A DNA stretch of 9,765 bases, from the NCBI GenBank assembly GCA_013202595.1, contig JABMPV010000129.1:1-9765 (forward strand). Direction: 5' to 3'. Under the pieces are notes generated by a model. That model ran no database searches and was not told where the DNA came from. It saw only the letters and a program-made list of their open reading frames with translations. The DNA is from a bacterium (lineage in GTDB: Bacteria; Actinomycetota; Acidimicrobiia; Spongiisociales; UBA11373). Every line of letters begins with the position of its first letter. Position 1 is the first letter of the stretch. This document shows, in pieces, positions 5,338-9,765 of the stretch. Made by a program: the position numbers and the translations under genes.

Positions 5338-6225
5338 GTGAACGCACCGTTCGGACACGTTCTCACTGCGATGATCACCCCGTTCGACGGCGGCGGGGCC
5401 GTTGACCACAGGCGCGCCTACGAACTGGCGAGGCATCTGGCTGAGACCGGCTCTGATGGGATCGTCGTGGCCGGCACGACTGGTGAATCCCCGACGTTGT
5501 CGGATGACGAGAAGATCGCTCTGTTCACCACGGTCAAAGAGGCCGTTGGCGACGGCACGCACGTGGTCGCGGGCACCGGCACCTACGACACAGCGCACTC
5601 CATTCACCTCTCTGAGGCCGCCGTCGCGGCCGGTGCCGATGGAGTCATGGCAGTCACCCCGTACTACAGCCGTCCATCCCAGGAAGGCCTGGTCGCCCAT
5701 TTCACGGCGATCGCCGATGCCTCCGAGGTTCCGGTCCTGCTCTACAACATCCCCGGCAGGACGGCGCGTCGCATCGAGGTGTCGACACTGGCCACTCTCG
5801 CCCGGCACGAGCGAATCGTCGCGGTGAAGGATGCGGTCGGCCTCACCGGGTTCACCACCGATTCCCGGGTGGCGATATCCGCCGATGATCTCGCCATCTA
5901 CTCAGGCGACGACATCAACACACTGCCGATGATGGCGTGCGGAGCCGTGGGAATCGTGTCGGTGGCATCGCACCTCGCCGGACGGCAGATCGCACGCATG
6001 GTGCACGCGGCGCTCTCCGGCGATTGGGATGAGGCCGGGCGCCTCCATCTCGCTCTGGCCCCGCTGGCCAGGTCGGTCTTTCTCGAACCAAACCCGATGC
6101 CGGTCAAGGCGGCGCTGTCGGCGATGTGGAAACCGGTCGGCGATCCTCGCCTGCCGCTGGTCACCGCCACAGACGCAACGCTGGCAGCTATCAAGGAGGC
6201 CCTCGCGGTGGCCCAAGCAGCATGA
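5338..6225 (+). CDS. dapA: 4-hydroxy-tetrahydrodipicolinate synthase
   Basis: This is a 295-residue TIM-barrel aldolase of the class I type. It condenses pyruvate with aspartate semialdehyde at the first committed step of diaminopimelate and lysine synthesis in the cytoplasm. The active-site residues follow E. coli DapA with a +3 shift: GTTGES with T47-T48, catalytic Y136 in LLYNIPGR, R141, and the Schiff-base lysine K164 in VAVKDA. The second signature, ADGVMAVTPYYSRPSQEGL, is at about 100-118. The GTG at 5338-5340 follows GGAGG at five bases; an in-frame extension back to 5278 lacks family similarity. The gene overlaps rnj by four bases (ATGA) and is surely co-transcribed with it. Length and motifs are normal. 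Related N-acetylneuraminate lyases are the main alternative, but the motifs and the rnj neighbour favour DapA. Confidence 0.96.
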   Translation: MNAPFGHVLTAMITPFDGGGAVDHRRAYELARHLAETGSDGIVVAGTTGESPTLSDDEKIALFTTVKEAVGDGTHVVAGTGTYDTAHSIHLSEAAVAAGADGVMAVTPYYSRPSQEGLVAHFTAIADASEVPVLLYNIPGRTARRIEVSTLATLARHERIVAVKDAVGLTGFTTDSRVAISADDLAIYSGDDINTLPMMACGAVGIVSVASHLAGRQIARMVHAALSGDWDEAGRLHLALAPLARSVFLEPNPMPVKAALSAMWKPVGDPRLPLVTATDATLAAIKEALAVAQAA

Positions 6226-7859
6226 GTGTCACAGTCTCGTTCCTCGGCGGTCTGGGTGAGATCGGCCGCAACTGCGCCGTGATCGAGATCGGTGGCCGCC
6301 TGGCCATGATCGACTGCGGTCTGATGTTCCCTGAAGAGGACATGCTCGGCGTCGATCTCGTGCTACCCGATTTCTCGTGGATCATCGACCGGGCCGACGA
6401 TCTCGACTGCATCATCCTCACCCACGGCCATGAGGACCACGTCGGAGCCCTGGCCTACCTCTTCTCCGAGGGTGTGAACGTCCCGGTGTACGGGACGCCC
6501 CTGGCCGTGGCCTTCGCAGCAAGTCGTGTGACCGAGTTCGGCCTCAAATCGGACTTCAACCCGACAGAAACGGGCGAGTGGGTCAAACACGGCGTTTTCG
6601 AGTTCATGCTCATCCCCGTGTCCCACAGCATCCCCCAGGGCGCCGGGGTGGCGATGCGCACCCCCGAGGGCCTCATCGTCCACAGTGGGGACTTCAAACT
6701 CGATCCGACTCCGATCGACTCGCTTCCGACAGATCTCCCCGAGTTCGCCGCTCGCGGCCGTGAAGGTGTGCGACTGCTGCTGTCCGACAGCACCAACGCC
6801 GAGGTCCCCGGCTTCGTGGCGAGCGAATCGAGCCTCGCCAGGCCGCTGTACGAGATCGTGATCGAGACCGAGGGCCGTTTGATCGCAGCCTGCTTTGCGA
6901 GCCACATCCATCGCGTCCAGCAGATCGTCGATGCGGCCGTCGACGCCGGGCGCACGATCGCATTCCTCGGCCGATCCATGGAGCGCAACGTGCCCATCGC
7001 CCAGGAGCTCGGCCTCATCGATGTCCCCGCCGACTCGGTGGTGAGCATCAGAGACGTGCTCGACCTTCCCCCGGAGGACACGGCGGTCATCTGCACCGGC
7101 GCCCAGGGCGAGCCACTGGCTGCCCTGTCTCGCATGGCGGGTGGTGATCACCGGTGGGTGAAGGTCGAAGAGGGCGACACCGTGCTCATCTCGGCCCGCC
7201 CGATTCCCGGCAACGAGTCGAAGGTCAATCGGGTGATCAACTCGCTCACCAAGCGCGGTGTGCGCGTTTATCACGGCGACAACGCCAACGTCCATGTCTC
7301 TGGTCACGGGGCGCAGGAGGAGCTGAAGACCTTCATCAACGTGATCCGACCCCAGGCATTCGTGCCCGTCCACGGTGAGCATCGGCACCTCAAGGCGCAC
7401 GCATTGCTCGCCGAGCAGATGGGCGTGCCGGAGATCGTCCTGTGTGAAGACGGGGATGCCGTGGTGCTGAATGACGGCGGGATAGCGGTGAAGCGCAAGG
7501 CCGTCTCGTCGGGCTACGTGTTCGTCGACGGGTTGGAGGTGGGGGAGACCGAACGAGGTGTGATCCGCGATCGCCGCCACCTGTCCGAGGATGGCGTCAT
7601 CGTCGTCACAATTGTCGTAGATCGGCGAACCGGTGAGATCGTGGACGGACCGGATCTCGAATCGCACGGTTTCATGGAGGACCCCACCGAGGTGTTCGCC
7701 AAGGCCCGCGATGCGGTCGCAGGCGCCGTGGGCGGGATCCAGGACTGGCCGACCGATTTCGACGCACTCCGCCGCAGCATTCGCAGCGCGGTCAACAAGG
7801 TGACCAAGAAGACCAACCGTCGCCGGGCCGTGGTGATCCCGATCATCCTCGAGGTCTAG
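6222..7859 (+). CDS. rnj: Ribonuclease J
   Basis: This is a 545-residue metallo-beta-lactamase/beta-CASP ribonuclease, with family-known endonuclease and 5'-3' exonuclease activity in mRNA decay and rRNA processing. The N-terminus VSFLGGLGEIGRN is the family hallmark. The zinc-binding HGHEDH motif is at residues 68-73, HSGD is at 154-157 (with D157) and the later HGEH is at 384-387. The beta-CASP part includes DSTNAEVPGF, FASHIHRVQQIV and SGHGAQEE (about 360-367). A C-terminal domain of about 100 residues follows. The ATG at 6222-6224 overlaps the dapA stop as ATGA. No Shine-Dalgarno sits at the right distance, so translation probably depends on coupling to dapA. An in-frame extension upstream would lie in dapA and is rejected. 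A structured repeat region lies immediately downstream. Length is close to the roughly 550 residues normal for the family, and all metal ligands seen are intact. Confidence 0.96.
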   Translation: MSVTVSFLGGLGEIGRNCAVIEIGGRLAMIDCGLMFPEEDMLGVDLVLPDFSWIIDRADDLDCIILTHGHEDHVGALAYLFSEGVNVPVYGTPLAVAFAASRVTEFGLKSDFNPTETGEWVKHGVFEFMLIPVSHSIPQGAGVAMRTPEGLIVHSGDFKLDPTPIDSLPTDLPEFAARGREGVRLLLSDSTNAEVPGFVASESSLARPLYEIVIETEGRLIAACFASHIHRVQQIVDAAVDAGRTIAFLGRSMERNVPIAQELGLIDVPADSVVSIRDVLDLPPEDTAVICTGAQGEPLAALSRMAGGDHRWVKVEEGDTVLISARPIPGNESKVNRVINSLTKRGVRVYHGDNANVHVSGHGAQEELKTFINVIRPQAFVPVHGEHRHLKAHALLAEQMGVPEIVLCEDGDAVVLNDGGIAVKRKAVSSGYVFVDGLEVGETERGVIRDRRHLSEDGVIVVTIVVDRRTGEIVDGPDLESHGFMEDPTEVFAKARDAVAGAVGGIQDWPTDFDALRRSIRSAVNKVTKKTNRRRAVVIPIILEV

Positions 7860-7870
7860 CCCGGCGCCTC

Positions 7871-7922
7871 CGGCCATGGAGTTCGGGCATAGCCGGAACT
7901 CCCAAGCAACTCTTCGGGTTGC
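7871..7922. repeat. Two-hairpin repeat element, copy 1
   Basis: The first hairpin has GGAGTTC (7878-7884) pairing with GAACTCC (7896-7902). Inside it GGC (7886-7888) pairs with GCC (7892-7894) around the loop ATA, after a G-G mismatch. The second hairpin has GCAACTC (7906-7912) pairing with GGGTTGC (7916-7922) around TTC, with one T-G wobble. Positions 7871-7912 match 7941-7982 at 40 of 42 bases, exactly 70 bp apart. It begins 12 bp after the rnj stop. No T-run follows, so terminator function is possible but not shown. Confidence 0.75.
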
Positions 7923-7940
7923 CGATTCCGGGATACCCCC

Positions 7941-7992
7941 CGGCCATGGAGTTCGGGCACAGCCGGAACTCCCAAGGAACTCGAAGAGTTCC
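7941..7992. repeat. Two-hairpin repeat element, copy 2
   Basis: It repeats copy 1 with the same first hairpin (7948-7972, loop ACA). The second hairpin has GGAACTC (7976-7982) and GAGTTCC (7986-7992) around GAA and is fully paired. Relative to copy 1, the pair C7907-G7921 has become G7977-C7991. The wobble T7911-G7917 has become T7981-A7987, and the loop TTC has become GAA. The element ends 9 bp before the putative -35 box of ftsK. Confidence 0.75.
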
Positions 7993-8001
7993 CAGAATCC
8001 C

Positions 8002-8029
8002 TTGCAGCGACAGGTGCCCGCTGTACCCT
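8002..8029 (+). promoter_or_regulatory. ftsK promoter, probably leaderless
   Basis: TTGCAG (8002-8007) and TACCCT (8024-8029) are separated by 16 bases and make a reasonable sigma-70-type promoter. The -10 box ends eight bases before the ATG at 8038, so transcription would start at or next to the start codon. No Shine-Dalgarno precedes the ATG, in agreement with a leaderless mRNA. It is the best promoter match in the window. Confidence 0.6.
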
Positions 8030-8037
8030 GAATCGAT

Positions 8038-9765
8038 ATGACGAAGCGCAAGCCCGCCTCCGGTCGGGGCAATGGGCGGAGCCGGGCGGCGACGTCTACC
8101 AAGTCCCGCGGGACACAGAAGAAGACGGCCACCAAGCCAAAGAAGGATCGCCCACCGCGCTTTGCTGGGCTGCGGGAGCGGATCCGACGGGGCTTCGGCC
8201 GGCACGCCGACGACCTCTGGGGCATTTTCCTGGTCACCGTCGGGGTGCTGGTCATACTGGCCTTCTTCGATCTCGCCGGTCCGGTAGGCGGGTGGATCAC
8301 CAGCGGGCTCCGGATAGCGTTCGGCGTGTGGGCCTACGTGGTGGCCGGTGCGCTGGTAGTCGCCGGCGCCGGGCTGATCGTGTCACGGCCCCGCACCGAC
8401 TACGGCAGGATCGCTTCGGGTTTCATCATCACCTTCTTCGGCAGCCTCGCTCTCTTCCACCTGATGACCGGGTCGCTGTCGCTGTCTGAGAACCTCGATC
8501 TCATCAAGCAGCGTGGCGGCGGCGCCGGGTCCCTCATCGCCTTCCCACTCCATCGCCTGCTCGGGTTCTGGGGAGCCTTCACCGTCCTGGTCGGCATCAC
8601 GGCTCTCGGTGTGCTGGTACTGACTCGCACCACCATCCGCGAAGTCGGCATGGCCATCTCAGCGGGCCTCAAGGCCTCGTGGGGATGGATTCGTGGCCGC
8701 AACCGCCGCACAGGCCCGGAGGTCGTGACCTCGCGGCCCATGTCGCAGCCGCGAATGGTGGCTGCGCCGCCGCAGCAACCCGAACCGGCCCCGGCACCGG
8801 CGAAGAAGGCTGCCAGGTCGAAGAAGCAGCCTGCTCCGGCGCAGATGCCTGTGGGCCAGGGCTATCAGTTGCCGCCTCTCGAACTGCTGGCCATGGGCGG
8901 GGGCGCCGACCACAGCAAACGCCTTCTGGACGACACGGCGCGGACCCTGGAAGAGACCTTGATCCAGCACGGCGTGGACGCCCGCCTGACCCGGATCGTG
9001 CCGGGGCCGACGGTCACTCGATACGAGATCGAACTGGCGCCGGGGGTCAAGGTGGCCAAGGTCACCGGTCTGGCCCACGACATCGCATATGCGCTGGCCA
9101 CTCCCGACGTTCGCTTGCTCGCTCCGATCCCCGGGAAGAGCGCGATCGGCGTCGAGGTCCCCAATCGCCGTCGCCGCCTGGTCACCCTCGGCGACATCCT
9201 GCGGAGCCCCGAAGCCAAAGAGGCCGATCACCCGCTGCAGGTCGCTCTCGGCATGGACATCTCGGGCAAGGCGCAGATGCTTCATATCGGAGAATTGCCC
9301 CACGTCCTGATCGCGGGAGCGACGGGTGCGGGCAAGTCGTCGTGCATCAACGCCCTGGTCACCTCGATCCTCATGCGGACCACGCCCGATGAGGTGCGCC
9401 TCATCCTCGTCGACCCCAAGCGGGTGGAACTCGGCCAGTACAACGACGTACCTCACCTGCTGACGAGGGTCATCACCAACCCCAAGAAGGCTGCCGATGC
9501 GTTGCAGTGGGCGGTTTCGGAGATGGATCGCCGCTACGACCTGCTCGCCGACGCCGGCGTCCGCGACATCGACGGCTACCAGGAGCGCTGGGATTCCGGC
9601 GCGCTGGACACCGACCGATTCGATCGCTTCCCATTCATCGTCGTGGTCGTCGACGAGTTGAACGACCTGATGATGGTTGCGGGCAGGACCGTGGAAGACG
9701 CCATCGTCAGGGTGGCCCAGATGGCACGGGCGGTCGGCATCCACCTGGTGATCGCCACCCAGCGA
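8038..9765 (+). CDS. ftsK: DNA translocase FtsK/SpoIIIE, 3' end cut by the window
   Basis: The first 576 residues of a membrane-anchored, ATP-driven dsDNA translocase are present; the frame is open to the window's last base. Family members act at the division septum to clear and segregate chromosome termini. A Lys/Arg-rich cytoplasmic tail (residues 1-57) precedes about four membrane segments (about 60-80, 95-115, 125-143 and 173-195). A Pro/Ala/Lys-rich linker spans roughly 220-285, and the alpha domain follows (TRIVPGPTVTRYEIELAPGV). Walker A is GATGAGKS at 427-434 (K433). Walker B is FIVVVVDELNDLMM at about 533-546 (D539, E540). The window ends at IATQR; the rest of the motor and the DNA-reading gamma domain are beyond it. 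The linker is short for an FtsK and more SpoIIIE-like in size. The ATG at 8038 is set by the promoter spacing. The gene is on the same strand as dapA-rnj but has its own promoter. Confidence 0.95.
   Translation, partial: MTKRKPASGRGNGRSRAATSTKSRGTQKKTATKPKKDRPPRFAGLRERIRRGFGRHADDLWGIFLVTVGVLVILAFFDLAGPVGGWITSGLRIAFGVWAYVVAGALVVAGAGLIVSRPRTDYGRIASGFIITFFGSLALFHLMTGSLSLSENLDLIKQRGGGAGSLIAFPLHRLLGFWGAFTVLVGITALGVLVLTRTTIREVGMAISAGLKASWGWIRGRNRRTGPEVVTSRPMSQPRMVAAPPQQPEPAPAPAKKAARSKKQPAPAQMPVGQGYQLPPLELLAMGGGADHSKRLLDDTARTLEETLIQHGVDARLTRIVPGPTVTRYEIELAPGVKVAKVTGLAHDIAYALATPDVRLLAPIPGKSAIGVEVPNRRRRLVTLGDILRSPEAKEADHPLQVALGMDISGKAQMLHIGELPHVLIAGATGAGKSSCINALVTSILMRTTPDEVRLILVDPKRVELGQYNDVPHLLTRVITNPKKAADALQWAVSEMDRRYDLLADAGVRDIDGYQERWDSGALDTDRFDRFPFIVVVVDELNDLMMVAGRTVEDAIVRVAQMARAVGIHLVIATQR

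Noticed and set aside
7871..7992. Possible CRISPR array
   Set aside because: There are only two repeat units. They are imperfect, the interval does not look like a spacer, and no cas gene is nearby. The internal hairpins fit a REP-like or regulatory element better.
6363..8300. Minus-strand open frame of 645 codons opposite rnj and the start of ftsK
   Set aside because: It covers two unambiguous plus-strand genes and the repeat region between them. Its His- and Asp-rich translation is typical of GC-rich antisense frames, and it shows no family motifs.
8659..9744. Minus-strand open frame of 361 codons opposite ftsK
   Set aside because: It is a shadow of the FtsK coding frame, which has intact Walker motifs. 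No independent start signal or domain is seen.
1..9765. A defence system, mobile element or biosynthetic cluster
   Set aside because: Every recognisable gene is a core or common accessory function, with no transposase, integrase, nuclease cassette or attachment-site repeat. The window is ordinary chromosome apart from its intergenic structures.

Overview
The window is about 9.8 kb of GC-rich DNA (roughly 65% GC by eye). It reads as a chromosomal housekeeping region of an actinobacterium. The adjacent order dapA, RNase J, ftsK on one strand resembles the arrangement known from Actinomycetota. The GTG starts and two apparently leaderless genes fit that group. A dedicated asparaginyl-tRNA synthetase is unlike mycobacteria and streptomycetes, which make Asn-tRNA by amidotransferase. 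That makes a deep-branching class such as Acidimicrobiia an attractive guess, but this is inference only.

Layout. Positions 156-2068 (minus strand) carry asnS followed by a one-base-overlapping GNAT acetyltransferase. A 75-bp divergent gap holds start signals for asnS and for a plus-strand GrpB/UPF0157 protein (2144-2710). The GrpB gene abuts end-to-end with a minus-strand Bcr/CflA-type MFS exporter (2711-3928). A gene-free stretch of about 460 bp (3929-4387) follows and is packed with perfect hairpins. Next is a minus-strand thioredoxin-TPR protein of the YbbN/CnoX family (4388-5221). A divergent promoter region leads to the plus-strand pair dapA-rnj (5338-7859, ATGA overlap). A 178-bp gap then holds two copies of a structured repeat and a good ftsK promoter. 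The window ends inside ftsK (8038 onward), just after Walker B.

The genes serve unrelated core functions: translation, redox-linked proteostasis, lysine/diaminopimelate synthesis, RNA decay and chromosome translocation. I see no defence island, mobile element, CRISPR array, tRNA, rRNA or biosynthetic cluster. The least explained parts are the intergenic structures. The best is the duplicated two-hairpin element between rnj and ftsK, whose copies differ by a compensatory base-pair change. The hairpin cluster at 4064-4301 and a recurring TACCGT/TACCCT motif at gene starts come next.
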